From Rahnella sikkimica (lineage in GTDB: Bacteria; Pseudomonadota; Gammaproteobacteria; Enterobacterales; Enterobacteriaceae), in NCBI RefSeq assembly GCF_002951615.1, contig NZ_CP019062.1, positions 3,472,001 to 3,536,000 on the forward strand: DNA of 64,000 bases. The letters are read 5' to 3'. The position numbers and the translations under genes are program-made. Position 1 is the stretch's first letter; each line of letters starts with the position of its first letter. Shown here in pieces: positions 1 through 18,645 of the stretch. Below the pieces are notes generated by a model. That model did not search any database. It saw nothing but the letters and a program-made list of their open reading frames with translations, and was not told where the DNA came from.

Positions 1-368
1 TATTCCTGCAGGGTTTGCGTTGCCCACTGGCGGAACTGCGTACCCCTGGCAGAACGGACGCGATAGCCGACGGACAGAATCACTGCCAAATTATAATGAC
101 GGATCTGCCGGTTTATCTGCCTTACGCCTTCGGTTTGAACTTGTAAGTAATCCTTACAGGTTGAACTTTGAGCATGTTCACCTTCTGCATAAACCGCTTT
201 GATATGCTGGGTGATTGCCTGCGGTGTGACCTGATAAAGCTCTGACATCCCTGCCTGAGAAAGCCACAACGTATCTGACTCAAAGCGACATTCCAGCCGT
301 ACGCGCCCGTCAGCGCTTTGAAACAGAACAAATTCTCCCGCCGGAGCCGTTGTCACTTTCTCATCCAT
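1..368 (-). CDS. RhuM-family protein, 3'-truncated by window edge
   Basis: The reverse strand encodes 122 residues from MDEKVTTAPAGEFVLFQSAD to the window edge with no stop. Stretches such as WLSQAGMSELYQVTPQAITQ and the following HIKAVYAEGE are typical of the virulence RhuM family, whose members are usually about 330-350 residues, so roughly two thirds is missing. The visible part contains a putative DNA-binding helix-turn-helix segment (around residues 38-60). Its ATG overlaps the hsdS stop as TGATG, so it is translationally coupled to the restriction locus. RhuM genes are often found inside type I restriction operons between hsdS and hsdR. The biochemical function of the family is not established, and I do not infer one. 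hsdR would be expected to the left of the window. Confidence 0.8.
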   Translation of the reverse strand, partial: MDEKVTTAPAGEFVLFQSADGRVRLECRFESDTLWLSQAGMSELYQVTPQAITQHIKAVYAEGEHAQSSTCKDYLQVQTEGVRQINRQIRHYNLAVILSVGYRVRSARGTQFRQWATQTLQE

Positions 369-1603
369 CAGGCTGTCTCCACGTTCACCCGGCGCTTGCC
401 GGTCAGCAATTGCTGCATCAGGGCCGCCTTTTCCTGTTTCAGGAAGGCCAGTTTCTTTTGCAGAAGCTCTATTTCGTTATCTGCGGCGGTGAGAACGGCG
501 GCGATTTTTTGTTGTTCTGGGAGTGGGGGAAGATTTATTTCCACTGATCGTAAAATAGAAAGATTTAGCCCGCCTCGTCCTCCATCACCTCCTGAAAGTG
601 AACGTAGCTCACTGTATCGGCTATCCATATTTTGATATATAAACTCAGCGTAAGCTTTTTGGGGGTTGAAAATAGCAGCAGCTATAGACTGGTTTGTACA
701 TAACTCAATTTTATTTAATGCAACAGTACCCCGCGTCTTTCCTTGCCCAGCCAATGCTATTAGCAAACAATCTCTCGGGAGTATTTTTGCACTGGAGTTA
801 GAAAGGCCAAGTTCAGTGATACGCCCTGTAACTTCATATACTTTTTTAAGATTTATTTCTCCCGAATTCATCCACGGTATATCTCCATCCCAATACTCTT
901 TTTTACTAGTAAGTGGTGTCGCTCCTGCGGTTAGTAATGATATCTCACCTAATCTAGTATAATTCCACTCTCCCTCAAACCCCGGCAGCCGCTTCTTCCC
1001 GGTCAACAAACTCTGCATCAGCGATTTTTTCTGCTGCTGACTGTTGCCGATAAGATGTTCCGTGGTTGTAATCGCCTTATCCCAGGTAGAGAGGATTTTG
1101 GCGATTTTTGTTTGTTCTGGGAGTGGGGGGAGTAAAACCAACACATTGCGCAATCGATCAGGCGAAGTATGTTTTACCTTTGTACCTGAGGCTTGCTCAG
1201 CAATCTGTTTTCTTACATCAGGAGAGTTATATATTAAATATATAAAATTAAGGTCTATACGCTTAGGGTCCGTAATACTTATCAGGCCTAATCTCTGATT
1301 ATGTAAATACTTGCCATCCAAGGGAATAGAAATAGCACTACCTAACAATCCTGCGGCTTGCTCAGTCATTGCTAATAAAACACTACCTTTATTAAGAATA
1401 TATCCGTTAGGAATATCCCCAGTGTAATATTTAGTCTTGTGCTTTTGGTCACGGAAACCGCCATGCTCATAAAAATGCCCAGGAGTTAAAAGTACATAAT
1501 CACCTTGCTCAGAGAAAAATTCACTCTTGAAAGCAAAACCATGTTTTATAGATATGAATTTTTCAAAAGTGGTTTTCTCCCAATTCTCCGGAATCTTACT
1601 CAT
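368..1603 (-). CDS. hsdS: Type I restriction-modification specificity subunit HsdS
   Basis: This 411-residue protein has the classic two-half HsdS layout: target-recognition domain 1 (about residues 1-165), a conserved spacer helix (LPPLPEQTKIAKILSTWDKA, then a coiled coil ending LLTGKKRLPGF), target-recognition domain 2 (about 210-355), and a second copy of the conserved helix (LPPLPEQQKIAAVLTAADNE ending LLTGKRRV). Each half would read one part of a bipartite DNA target. The start overlaps the hsdM stop by 8 bp, so M and S are translationally coupled. The recognition sequence cannot be read from the protein. The target-recognition domains are lower in GC than the flanking conserved helices, as usual for exchanged specificity domains. 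Confidence 0.95.
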   Translation of the reverse strand: MSKIPENWEKTTFEKFISIKHGFAFKSEFFSEQGDYVLLTPGHFYEHGGFRDQKHKTKYYTGDIPNGYILNKGSVLLAMTEQAAGLLGSAISIPLDGKYLHNQRLGLISITDPKRIDLNFIYLIYNSPDVRKQIAEQASGTKVKHTSPDRLRNVLVLLPPLPEQTKIAKILSTWDKAITTTEHLIGNSQQQKKSLMQSLLTGKKRLPGFEGEWNYTRLGEISLLTAGATPLTSKKEYWDGDIPWMNSGEINLKKVYEVTGRITELGLSNSSAKILPRDCLLIALAGQGKTRGTVALNKIELCTNQSIAAAIFNPQKAYAEFIYQNMDSRYSELRSLSGGDGGRGGLNLSILRSVEINLPPLPEQQKIAAVLTAADNEIELLQKKLAFLKQEKAALMQQLLTGKRRVNVETA

Positions 1604-3128
1604 AACCCAGCTCCTTCAGATATCCCGCCATTTCCACTTCCAGCGCATTGAGCTGAGCGGTTAATGCCAGACGCTCTTCCCGAACAGCGACCAGATCGAT
1701 TTCCTCTTCTTCTTCAAAGGTATCGACATAGCGCGGGATATTCAGGTTGTAGTCGTTGTCCTGAATCTCTTTCAGGCTGGCGATATAGGCGTATTTCTCT
1801 ACGCTGTCGCCTTCGCGGTAAGTGGCAACGATTTTGGCGATATTTTCCGGGCTGAGTTCGTTCTGGTTTTTATTAGATTTATATTCCCGGCTGGCATCGA
1901 TAAATAGCACGTTTTTATCGATTTTATTCTTTTTGAAAATGAGGATCGCCGCCGGAATACCGGTGCCGTAAAACAGTTTTTCCGGCAGGCCGATCACCGC
2001 ATCCAGCAGGTTTTCGTCGATGACCTGCTGGCGAATCTTCCCTTCGCTGGAGCCGCGAAACAGCACGCCGTGCGGAACAACAACGCCCATGCGACCCTTT
2101 ACCGGATCGAGGGTTTCGAGCATATGCGAAATAAACGCAAAATCACCTTTGGTTTTAGGCGGCATTCCCCGATGGAAGCGGTCGAATTTATCGACTTCGT
2201 TATTACCGAGTTCATCCTGAGCCCACCAATCTGAGAGGCTAAACGGCGGGTTGGCGGTTACCAGACTAAACAGCATCAGGCCACCTTTCTTATCCAGCAA
2301 TTTCGGGTTACGAAGCGTGTCACCCCACTCAATTCTGTGGTTATCTTCGCCGTGCAAAAACATGTTCATTTTCGCCAGCGCCCAGGTAGAGCCAATGGCT
2401 TCCTGACCAAAAAGCGCATAGTTTTTTGAGCCGTGCTTAGTGCGCACGCGGGCACCACATTTGATCAACAACGATGCCGAGCCACAGGCCGGGTCACAAA
2501 TCGTGTCGCCGGGCTGTGGGTCTAACAGTTCCGCCATTAAATCAGACACTTCCGGCGGGGTATAAAACTCACCGGCTTTCTGCCCGCCACCCGCAGCAAA
2601 TCTCTTGATCAGATATTCGTAGGCATTGCCGATCACATCCAGCGTACCGACGCGACTTAATTTAAGGTTAAGTTCTGGCTTATCAAAGTGTTCAAGGAGA
2701 GCACGCAGAATTTCGTTCTTCTGTTTTTCTTCGCCCAATTTATGGGTGTTGAAGGAGATATCCTGAAACACGCTGGTACCGGCTTCCTTCAATTTGGTAC
2801 CGTTCTCTTCTTCAATAGCCTGCAACGCCTTATCAATACGCTCACCGTTTTTTGCTTCATAACGGCGGTCATATAAAGCATAAAAGCTGGCGTCACGCGG
2901 CAGAACAAAACGCTCACTTTTCATCAGCGCTTCAATTAACTCAGGGGAATCGCCGTGCTCTTTCTGATAAGTATCGTAATGATCCTGCCAGACGTCAGAG
3001 ATGTATTTCAGAAACAGCATGGTCAGGATGAAATCTTTATAGGTATCCGCGCTGATAGTGCCACGGAAGGTATCGCAGGCGTCCCAAAGTGCTTTGTTAA
3101 TATCGTCTTGTTTTACTTTATCGTTCAT
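1596..3128 (-). CDS. hsdM: Type I restriction-modification DNA methyltransferase HsdM
   Basis: This 510-residue N6-adenine methyltransferase subunit forms the M2S modification enzyme with HsdS and, with HsdR, the restriction complex. An N-terminal HsdM helical domain covers about residues 8-150, followed by the GEFYTPPEVSDLM segment typical of HsdM. The AdoMet-binding motif I is DPACGSASLL near residue 212 (the usual form is DPACGSGSLL). The catalytic motif IV is NPPF near residue 291. The C-terminal region (EEEEEIDLVAVREERLALTA) is the helical tail that contacts HsdS. It is the first gene of the minus-strand locus, separated by 181 bp from the divergent permease gene. Confidence 0.96.
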   Translation of the reverse strand: MNDKVKQDDINKALWDACDTFRGTISADTYKDFILTMLFLKYISDVWQDHYDTYQKEHGDSPELIEALMKSERFVLPRDASFYALYDRRYEAKNGERIDKALQAIEEENGTKLKEAGTSVFQDISFNTHKLGEEKQKNEILRALLEHFDKPELNLKLSRVGTLDVIGNAYEYLIKRFAAGGGQKAGEFYTPPEVSDLMAELLDPQPGDTICDPACGSASLLIKCGARVRTKHGSKNYALFGQEAIGSTWALAKMNMFLHGEDNHRIEWGDTLRNPKLLDKKGGLMLFSLVTANPPFSLSDWWAQDELGNNEVDKFDRFHRGMPPKTKGDFAFISHMLETLDPVKGRMGVVVPHGVLFRGSSEGKIRQQVIDENLLDAVIGLPEKLFYGTGIPAAILIFKKNKIDKNVLFIDASREYKSNKNQNELSPENIAKIVATYREGDSVEKYAYIASLKEIQDNDYNLNIPRYVDTFEEEEEIDLVAVREERLALTAQLNALEVEMAGYLKELGYE

Positions 3129-3309
3129 TCGGGTCCGTCACTCTTTATCGTTTGGTGAAAAGCATGGCGGCATTCTACCCTCATCACCTTCCGGCAAAAA
3201 TAGCGGTTTGGCCGGAGAAGGAAAATCAGACATAAAAAAACCGCCCGTCATCAGATCCTCACCGCACTATGCTATAACAGACGTTCGCTGTGGCAACCAA
3301 ATTAACCCC

Positions 3310-4563
3310 ATGAAAGATAATAGTATTTATTCTCCTCAGGCTTCAGTTCTGGAAAAATCACGGGTTCTCGGCTGGTCCGATTTATTCTCGCTGTGGTTTT
3401 CGTTAGGCATGGGCCTGATGGTCTTGCAGGCCGGTGCAATTCTGGCACCCGGATTAGGGCTGGCGGGTTCGATTGCTGCCATTGTGCTCGGTTCCGCTCT
3501 CGGCGTCGGGCTGCTGGCGCTGGTCGGCGTGATTGGCGGCCAGACCGGTTTGTCTTCGATGGCCTCGCTGAAACTCAGTCTGGGTAAACGTGGCGTCGCG
3601 TTGCCGGTCATCTTCAATCTGATCCAGCTGATTGGCTGGGGCGCGTTCGAAATCGTGGTGATGCGCGATGCGGCCAGCCTTCTGGCAAAACGTGCATGGG
3701 GCGGGGAAAGTGTCTGGGCCAATCCGACGATGTGGACATTCATCTTTGGTGCCGTCGCCACACTGCTGGCAGCCAGCGGCCCGCTGGCGTTTATCCGCGT
3801 CGTGCTGCGCCGCTGGGGCATCTGGTTATTGCTGGCGAGTTGCGCGTGGCTGACCGGTTATCTGTTCCTGCACGCCGATTTATTAACGCTGTGGCACAAA
3901 GCCGGAGATGGCTCGATGCCTTTCGCGCTGGCCTGCGACATCGTGGTTTCGATGGCTTTTTCCTGGCTGCCGCTGGTGTCGGATTACACGCGTTTCGGCA
4001 AATCTGCCCAGCAAAATTTCTGGGGCACCGCCTGCGGATATTTCCTCGGAAGCGTCTGGATGATGTCGCTCGGCGTGGCGTATACCCTGGCTTTTGTCAG
4101 CACATCCTCCGACACCAATGCGTTACTTCTGGCGCTTTCCGGCGTCGCGTTCGGTATTCCGCTGCTGCTGATTCTGGTGGATGAACATGAAAACGCCTTT
4201 GCCGATATTCACTCGGCGGCGGTTTCTGCGGGCACTTCCGTACCCGTCGGGATCGGAAAACTGACGCTCGGCATCGGCCTGTTGTGTACGCTGATTGCCT
4301 GGGGCGTTCCGCTCACGCAGTACGAAAACTTCCTGCTGCTGATTGGCTCGGTGTTTGCGCCGCTGTTTGGCGTGGTGCTGACGCATCATTTTGTTCTGCA
4401 CGCTCAGACCCATAAAGACCTGAATGTGCATTCACTGGCAGCATGGATTATCGGTATCGCGGTCTATCATTTGATGGCTCACCTGCTGCCGGACATCGGC
4501 GCGACCCTTCCGTCGCTGGTGGTCGCAGGACTGGTGTGCTGGGGACTAGGGCGCAAATCCTGA
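3310..4563 (+). CDS. cytX: NCS1-family permease, CytX-like (putative hydroxymethylpyrimidine transporter)
   Basis: A 417-residue polytopic inner-membrane protein with about 12 hydrophobic segments. The N-terminal motif LGWSDLFSLWFSLGMGLMVL and the GLSSMASLKLSLGKRG segment fit the nucleobase:cation symporter-1 family, and the closest match I recall is CytX, a putative hydroxymethylpyrimidine importer. The open frame extends 84 codons upstream, but that stretch is charged and lacks family features. The ATG at 3310 gives the normal length. CytX genes are often under a TPP riboswitch; I looked for one in 3129-3309 and saw none, which weakens the thiamine-precursor assignment. Another purine/pyrimidine substrate is possible. 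Confidence 0.75.
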   Translation: MKDNSIYSPQASVLEKSRVLGWSDLFSLWFSLGMGLMVLQAGAILAPGLGLAGSIAAIVLGSALGVGLLALVGVIGGQTGLSSMASLKLSLGKRGVALPVIFNLIQLIGWGAFEIVVMRDAASLLAKRAWGGESVWANPTMWTFIFGAVATLLAASGPLAFIRVVLRRWGIWLLLASCAWLTGYLFLHADLLTLWHKAGDGSMPFALACDIVVSMAFSWLPLVSDYTRFGKSAQQNFWGTACGYFLGSVWMMSLGVAYTLAFVSTSSDTNALLLALSGVAFGIPLLLILVDEHENAFADIHSAAVSAGTSVPVGIGKLTLGIGLLCTLIAWGVPLTQYENFLLLIGSVFAPLFGVVLTHHFVLHAQTHKDLNVHSLAAWIIGIAVYHLMAHLLPDIGATLPSLVVAGLVCWGLGRKS

Positions 4564-4571
4564 CCTACGAA

Positions 4572-4591
4572 AACCACCCCGAAGGGCGGTT
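4572..4591. terminator. Hairpin between convergent cytX and ygjK
   Basis: AACCACCC, loop CGAA, GGGCGGTT forms an 8-bp stem with one A-C mismatch between two convergent genes. On the minus strand it is followed by TTTTCG. It is a plausible weak bidirectional terminator. Confidence 0.4.
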
Positions 4592-4603
4592 ACGTCTGCT
4601 GAA

Positions 4604-8100
<3,497 letters not shown>

Positions 8101-8132
8101 TTAGAATTGAGGTAAAAAAGTAAAACGCAGTC

Positions 8133-8149
8133 TAGTAAATATTTTACTA
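8133..8149. promoter_or_regulatory. Candidate EbgR operator in the ygjJ/ebgR divergent region
   Basis: TAGTAAA-TAT-TTTACTA is a perfect 7+3+7 palindrome, 60 bp upstream of the ygjJ start and 136 bp upstream of the ebgR start. The half-site TTTACTA recurs twice upstream of ebgA (9381-9387 and 9392-9398). Sharing between the divergent region and the ebgA promoter is what a LacI-type regulator that controls both would produce. Assignment to EbgR is inference. Confidence 0.6.
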
Positions 8150-8179
8150 AAATATACTTAAATATCGGTAAATCGTTAA

Positions 8180-9265
<1,086 letters not shown>

Positions 9266-9341
9266 ATTCCCCGGCTTTAAAAAGGATCATCAGTCGCAGT
9301 AAAAATTAACGGCATGATCCTTCTGCGTATTATTTAATTTT

Positions 9342-9357
9342 TGTGATCCCCTGAACA
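9342..9357. promoter_or_regulatory. Weak CRP-like site upstream of ebgA
   Basis: TGTGA-TCCCCT-GAACA has a perfect left CRP half and a poor right half (consensus TGTGA-N6-TCACA). It lies about 80 bp upstream of ebgA. Catabolite control of a glycosidase gene would be expected, but the match is only partial. Confidence 0.3.
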
Positions 9358-9372
9358 ATCGGTAAATGTTTT

Positions 9373-12945
<3,573 letters not shown>

Positions 12946-12955
12946 TAAAAATCTT

Positions 12956-13076
12956 ACCCAAAATAATTCGAGTTGCAGGAAGGCGGCAAATGCAGGAATC
13001 CCGATGAGCTTACACAAGTAAGTGATTCGGGTGACTAAGTGCAGCCAACACACCTGCAATTTGAAGTATGAAGGGT
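12956..13076. repeat. Interspersed palindromic repeat, about 121 bp
   Basis: The ebgC-ygjI gap is almost filled by an element with inverted ends (ACCC...TTCGAGTTGCAGG at left, CCTGCAATTTGAAG...GGGT at right). An internal hairpin pairs CCCGATGAGCTTAC with GTAAGTGATTCGGG. This layout and wording match a repeat I recall as dispersed in intergenic regions of Yersinia, Serratia and relatives. It lies within the probable ebgAC-ygjI transcript, where folded repeats can alter mRNA stability of neighbouring segments. No coding capacity. Confidence 0.75.
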
Positions 13077-13092
13077 AAACCCTACAAAATGA

Positions 13093-14607
<1,515 letters not shown>

Positions 14608-14626
14608 ATCGGAATTCTGAGCATAA

Positions 14627-14657
14627 AAAAACCGCCTGAGAAATCAAGGCGGTTTTT
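14627..14657. terminator. Bidirectional terminator between ygjI and mqo
   Basis: AAAAACCGCC pairs with GGCGGTTTTT around an 11-nt loop. The T run on either strand makes it a good intrinsic terminator for both convergent genes. Confidence 0.85.
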
Positions 14658-14676
14658 GTTTTTCTGGGATCCGAAC

Positions 14677-16329
14677 CTACAGCGCGATATCCGCAGGTTG
14701 TTTCGGTTCTTCTTTAGTTTGCACATCGAGCGGACGGAGTTGCACAACATCGGCAACCGGCGTCGTTTCCATTGACGGGATTTCCAGCCCGAGAATGCGG
14801 CTGGTTTCCAGCAGCTCTTTCCGGGTCGCTTCCACATTGCCGTTCAGCTTAGTGCCGTAGGACGGAATGATTTCGCGGAATTTCGCCTGCCATTCAACGC
14901 TGGCGGCTTTCTCTTTGAAGACCGTTTCCAGCAATTTCATCATGATAGGTGCCGCTGTCGATGCCCCCGGAGAGGCGCCCAGCAATGCCGCAATGCTGCC
15001 GTCTTTCGCGCTGACCACTTCCGTGCCCAGACGCAAAACGCCGCCGTGCTTGCCATCTTTTTTGATGACCTGCACGCGCTGTCCGGCAACCCAGCGTTTC
15101 CAGTCTTTCTGCTCGGCTTGCGGGAAAAACTCCTTCAGCGCGGCATGGCGATCTTCATCGCTCAGCATGACCTGCCCGACCAGATATTTCACCAGATCGA
15201 AGTTGCCCATGCCGACGTGCGTCATCGGCAGTAAGTTGGAGCTGTTCACGCTGCCAAACAGATCCCACAGGGAACCGTTTTTCAGGAATTTACTCGAGAA
15301 GGTGGCGAACGGCCCGAACAGCAGAACCTGTTTGCCATCGATAATGCGGGTGTCGAGATGCGGCACGGACATCGGCGGCGCGCCCACGGCGGCTTTGCCG
15401 TAAACTTTCGCCAGATGACGTTTCACCACGTCCTGATTTTCAGTCACCAGGAATTCACCGCCAACCGGGAAGCCGCCGTATTCACGTGCTTCCGGAATGC
15501 CGGATTTTTGCAGCAACGTCAGCGATGCACCGCCCGCGCCAATGAAAACGAATTTCGCATTCACGACGTGGTGTTTGTGACTGTGCTTCAGATCGGTAAT
15601 GGTGACGCGCCAGGTCTTGTCGCGGTTGCGCTGGATATCGCGCACTTCCTGACCGTTCGCCAGCGTGAAGTTGGATTTTTTCTGTAACGCGTCAACCAGC
15701 TGACGGGTCACTTCACCGAAGTTAACGTCCGTGCCTGCCGTGGTGCGTGTCGCAGCGACTTTCTGACTCGGGTCACGGCCCTCCATCACGGCCGGGATCC
15801 ACTGTTTGATTTGTTCCGGGTCTTCCGAATATTCCATCCCGCGGAACAGGGTGCTTTCCTGAAGCGCAGCGAAACGTTTGCGCAGGAAACTGATGTTGTC
15901 ATCGCCCCAGACAAAGCTCATGTGCGGCACGCTGTTGATGAAAGAGCGCGGATTATTCAGCACACCTTTCTGCACCTGATACGCCATAAACTGACGGGAA
16001 ACCTGGAAGGCTTCGTTGATCGCCACGGCTTTCGTGATGTCGACAGAACCGTCGGGCATCAGCGGGGTGTAGTTCATTTCTGCCAGCGCCGCATGACCGG
16101 TGCCCGCATTGTTCCAGCCGTTGGAGCTTTCCTGTGCCACGCTATCCATGCGTTCGATCATGTGGATCGACCAGTCCGGCTCGAGTTCCCGGAGATACGT
16201 CCCCAGCGTTGCACTCATAATTCCGCCGCCGACCAGCAATACATCAACGGATTTTTCGTCTTCTGCGGCCGCAGGCTCGCTGGCACCCAGTGAGTCACGG
16301 TTGAGAAGCATACCAAGTATCTTTCTCAT
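14677..16329 (-). CDS. mqo: Malate:quinone oxidoreductase, paralogue 1 (atypical N-terminus)
   Basis: A 550-residue FAD enzyme that oxidises malate to oxaloacetate and passes electrons to quinone at the inner membrane. It has the FAD-binding start [19 protein letters not shown], the conserved [20 protein letters not shown], and a C-terminal [16 protein letters not shown]. The N-terminus [22 protein letters not shown] lacks a hydrophobic core, unlike the paralogue downstream in the list. Both proteins share the first five residues and similar DNA just upstream of their start codons, so this is a tandem duplication that diverged. A consensus CRP site lies 182 bp upstream of the start. Confidence 0.95.
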   Translation of the reverse strand: MRKILGMLLNRDSLGASEPAAAEDEKSVDVLLVGGGIMSATLGTYLRELEPDWSIHMIERMDSVAQESSNGWNNAGTGHAALAEMNYTPLMPDGSVDITKAVAINEAFQVSRQFMAYQVQKGVLNNPRSFINSVPHMSFVWGDDNISFLRKRFAALQESTLFRGMEYSEDPEQIKQWIPAVMEGRDPSQKVAATRTTAGTDVNFGEVTRQLVDALQKKSNFTLANGQEVRDIQRNRDKTWRVTITDLKHSHKHHVVNAKFVFIGAGGASLTLLQKSGIPEAREYGGFPVGGEFLVTENQDVVKRHLAKVYGKAAVGAPPMSVPHLDTRIIDGKQVLLFGPFATFSSKFLKNGSLWDLFGSVNSSNLLPMTHVGMGNFDLVKYLVGQVMLSDEDRHAALKEFFPQAEQKDWKRWVAGQRVQVIKKDGKHGGVLRLGTEVVSAKDGSIAALLGASPGASTAAPIMMKLLETVFKEKAASVEWQAKFREIIPSYGTKLNGNVEATRKELLETSRILGLEIPSMETTPVADVVQLRPLDVQTKEEPKQPADIAL

Positions 16330-16510
16330 GACGTCTGTTTCTCTAAATGTTCAGTTCTGTTTTGTTAAGACTATCGAACAAGAAATTAGCAAAAAAACAC
16401 GCGGGATCGTTACTGAAACTTCATTTTTTCAAATGATGGCTACGAATATAACATTATCACTACATAATTTAAAAAAGGATTTAACGTTTCAAAAAAACGG
16501 TAGCCAATGA

Positions 16511-16526
16511 TGTGATCTCCCTCACA
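16511..16526. promoter_or_regulatory. CRP binding site upstream of mqo paralogue 1
   Basis: TGTGA-TCTCCC-TCACA matches the CRP consensus at all ten half-site positions. It lies in the 370-bp gap between the two mqo genes, upstream of the minus-strand gene starting at 16329. The rest of the gap (16330-16645) holds only AT-rich promoter-like sequence. No equivalent site is seen upstream of the second mqo gene. Confidence 0.8.
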
Positions 16527-16652
16527 GCCCGCAACCTGCCTGGGTTTTTTAACCGTTTTAAAGGGTTTTAAAGCGGAAGTGAGCCGTACAAAGAATGCGC
16601 TATTCGTGCTAAATCGGGTTTTTAGGAAAGTGGCGGAAAGAGAGAAACAAAA

Positions 16653-16674
16653 AAGGCGCAGTTTCCCGCGCCTT
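16653..16674 (-). terminator. Terminator of mqo paralogue 2
   Basis: Read on the minus strand, AAGGCGC pairs with GCGCCTT around an 8-nt loop and is followed by TTTTTGTTTC. It lies 26 bp past the stop of the upstream mqo gene and so separates the two paralogues transcriptionally. Confidence 0.8.
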
Positions 16675-16699
16675 CAAAATCACAGCTTAATAAATCCGA

Positions 16700-18343
16700 T
16701 CAGAGCGCGACGTCAGCGACGACTTTTTGCTCTTTTTTCGGTGCAGCATTTGTCTCTGCCGCCGGTGCAGGGTCTGCCGCTTTAGGCTGCGGGTTGTCCA
16801 GCATCAGAACGCGGCTGGTGTCGCCGAGTTCTTTCTCGGTGGCAGCAACGTTGCCGTTCAGCTGAGTGCCGTAAGAAGGGATGATTTCCTTCAGTTTGGC
16901 CTGCCATTCCGGGGTGGCGACTTTGTCTTTGAACACTTTTTCCATCAGGTGCAGCATGATCGGTGCCGCGGTAGATGCGCCCGGTGATGCGCCCAGCAGC
17001 GCGGTAATGCTGCCGTCTTTGGAGCTGACCACTTCGGTGCCCAGACGCAGAACGCCGCCTTCTTTCTCATCTTTCTTGATGATCTGTACGCGCTGACCGG
17101 CTTCCCATAAGCGCCAGTCTTCTTTCTTCGCGTCCGGGAAGTATTCACGCAATGCATCGAAACGGTCTTCGTCGGACAACATCACCTGGCTGACCAGATA
17201 TTTCACCAGATCAAAGTTGTCGATACCCACGTGGGTCATCGGCATGATGTTGGAGAAATTCACGCTGCCGAACAGATCCCACAGGGAACCGTTTTTCAGG
17301 AATTTGCTGGAGAAGGTCGCGAACGGCCCGAACAGCAGAACCTGTTTACCATCAAGAATACGGGTGTCGAGGTGCGGAACGGACATCGGCGGGGAGCCGA
17401 CGGCAGCTTTACCGTACACTTTCGCCAGATGGCGTTTCACGATTTCCGGGTTCTCCGTCACCAGGAACTGACCGCCGACCGGGAAGCCGCCGTAGTTATC
17501 CGCTTCAGGAATACCGGATTCCTGCAACAGGGTCAGGGATGCGCCGCCCGCACCGATAAAGACGAATTTCGCCTTGATGACGCTTTCTTTGCCGTCATTT
17601 TTCAGGTCAGCCACCGTCACGTTCCAGGTGTTATCCGGGTTACGTTTGATGCCGCGCACTTCATGGCCGAGGCTCAGTGAGAAGTTGGGTTTTTTCTGTA
17701 GTGAAGCTACCAGCTGACGGGTGATTTCACCGAAGTTCACGTCGGTGCCGATCGGAATACGAGTCGCCGCGATTTTCTGTTTCGGGTCACGACCTTCCAT
17801 CACCAGCGGGATCCACTGTTTGATTTGCGCCGGGTCCTCTGAATATTCCATGCCACGGAACAGCGTGCTTTGTTGCAGCGCCGCGAACCGTTTACGCAGG
17901 AAATTGATGTTGTCATCACCCCACACAAAACTCATGTGCGGCGTGCTGTTGATGAAGGAACGCGGGTTGTGCAGAACGCCGTTCTGTACCTGATAAGTCC
18001 AGAACTGACGGGAAATCTGGAAGGATTCGTTGATTTCGACCGCTTTGGAAATGTCGATGCTGCCGTCCGCTTTTTCCGGCGTGTAGTTCATTTCAGCCAG
18101 CGCAGAGTGCCCGGTACCGGCGTTATTCCAGCCGTTGGAGCTTTCCAGCGCCACACCGTCCAGACGCTCGACCATGTCGATTGACCAGTCCGGCTCTAAT
18201 TCCTGAAGGTATGTCCCCAGCGTCGCGCTCATAATGCCGCCGCCGATCAGTAACACATCAACGGGCTTTTCATCTTCTGCGAACGCTGTCTGGCTGAATG
18301 CAACCACGTTAAGGCAGAGGATCATGGCGAGTATCTTTCTCAT
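16700..18343 (-). CDS. mqo: Malate:quinone oxidoreductase, paralogue 2 (with signal-like N-terminus)
   Basis: A 547-residue FAD-dependent malate:quinone oxidoreductase. The N-terminus [22 protein letters not shown] is a clear hydrophobic signal-like segment ahead of [19 protein letters not shown], the arrangement I recall for E. coli Mqo. [40 protein letters not shown] and [16 protein letters not shown] are conserved. The C-terminus has an Ala/Pro-rich linker before the shared tail VADVAL. This copy is the more E. coli-like of the two and probably the housekeeping enzyme. Its own terminator and upstream region imply separate regulation from paralogue 1. Confidence 0.95.
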   Translation of the reverse strand: MRKILAMILCLNVVAFSQTAFAEDEKPVDVLLIGGGIMSATLGTYLQELEPDWSIDMVERLDGVALESSNGWNNAGTGHSALAEMNYTPEKADGSIDISKAVEINESFQISRQFWTYQVQNGVLHNPRSFINSTPHMSFVWGDDNINFLRKRFAALQQSTLFRGMEYSEDPAQIKQWIPLVMEGRDPKQKIAATRIPIGTDVNFGEITRQLVASLQKKPNFSLSLGHEVRGIKRNPDNTWNVTVADLKNDGKESVIKAKFVFIGAGGASLTLLQESGIPEADNYGGFPVGGQFLVTENPEIVKRHLAKVYGKAAVGSPPMSVPHLDTRILDGKQVLLFGPFATFSSKFLKNGSLWDLFGSVNFSNIMPMTHVGIDNFDLVKYLVSQVMLSDEDRFDALREYFPDAKKEDWRLWEAGQRVQIIKKDEKEGGVLRLGTEVVSSKDGSITALLGASPGASTAAPIMLHLMEKVFKDKVATPEWQAKLKEIIPSYGTQLNGNVAATEKELGDTSRVLMLDNPQPKAADPAPAAETNAAPKKEQKVVADVAL

Positions 18344-18645
18344 GACGTCTGTTTCTCTGAATGTTTAGTTTTAGTTTTGCAGGTGAAAGCTATCCAGATT
18401 CCCTGGATAAACGAAATCAACAACCCGGTGCGGTGGGGAAATAAGCGATTATTTCCTCAGAGTCTGAAAGGACAATAATGGGGAGTAACGAAAACCGCGG
18501 TGAACAACGACAAATCAACCACACAAATGTTACCGAATACTCATATTATCGAGATTTCGTAAACAATTTAACATTGCCGTTACGTGCATTAAAAATAGTT
18601 TACTGCTTTAAATAATTACATAAGTGAGTTTTGCAGAGAAACAAC
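18344..18645. promoter_or_regulatory. Promoter region of mqo paralogue 2 with two inverted repeats
   Basis: This 302-bp gap has no gene. It holds TATCCAG-N5-CTGGATA (18391-18409) and GGAAATAA-GCGA-TTATTTCC (18437-18456, perfect). Both lie 48-113 bp upstream of the mqo start and are candidate operators. The remaining part is AT-rich. No CRP consensus is present, in contrast to the other mqo copy. Confidence 0.45.

Noticed and set aside
3129..3309. TPP riboswitch upstream of the CytX-like permease
   Set aside because: No conserved CUGAGA-type core or matching helices could be seen; only 181 bp shared with a divergent promoter.
3336..3821. 161-codon ORF antisense to the permease, and similar long antisense ORFs in ebgA, mqo, bcs and dpp genes
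   Set aside because: High-GC shadow frames of clear genes with basic, low-complexity translations and no independent start signals.
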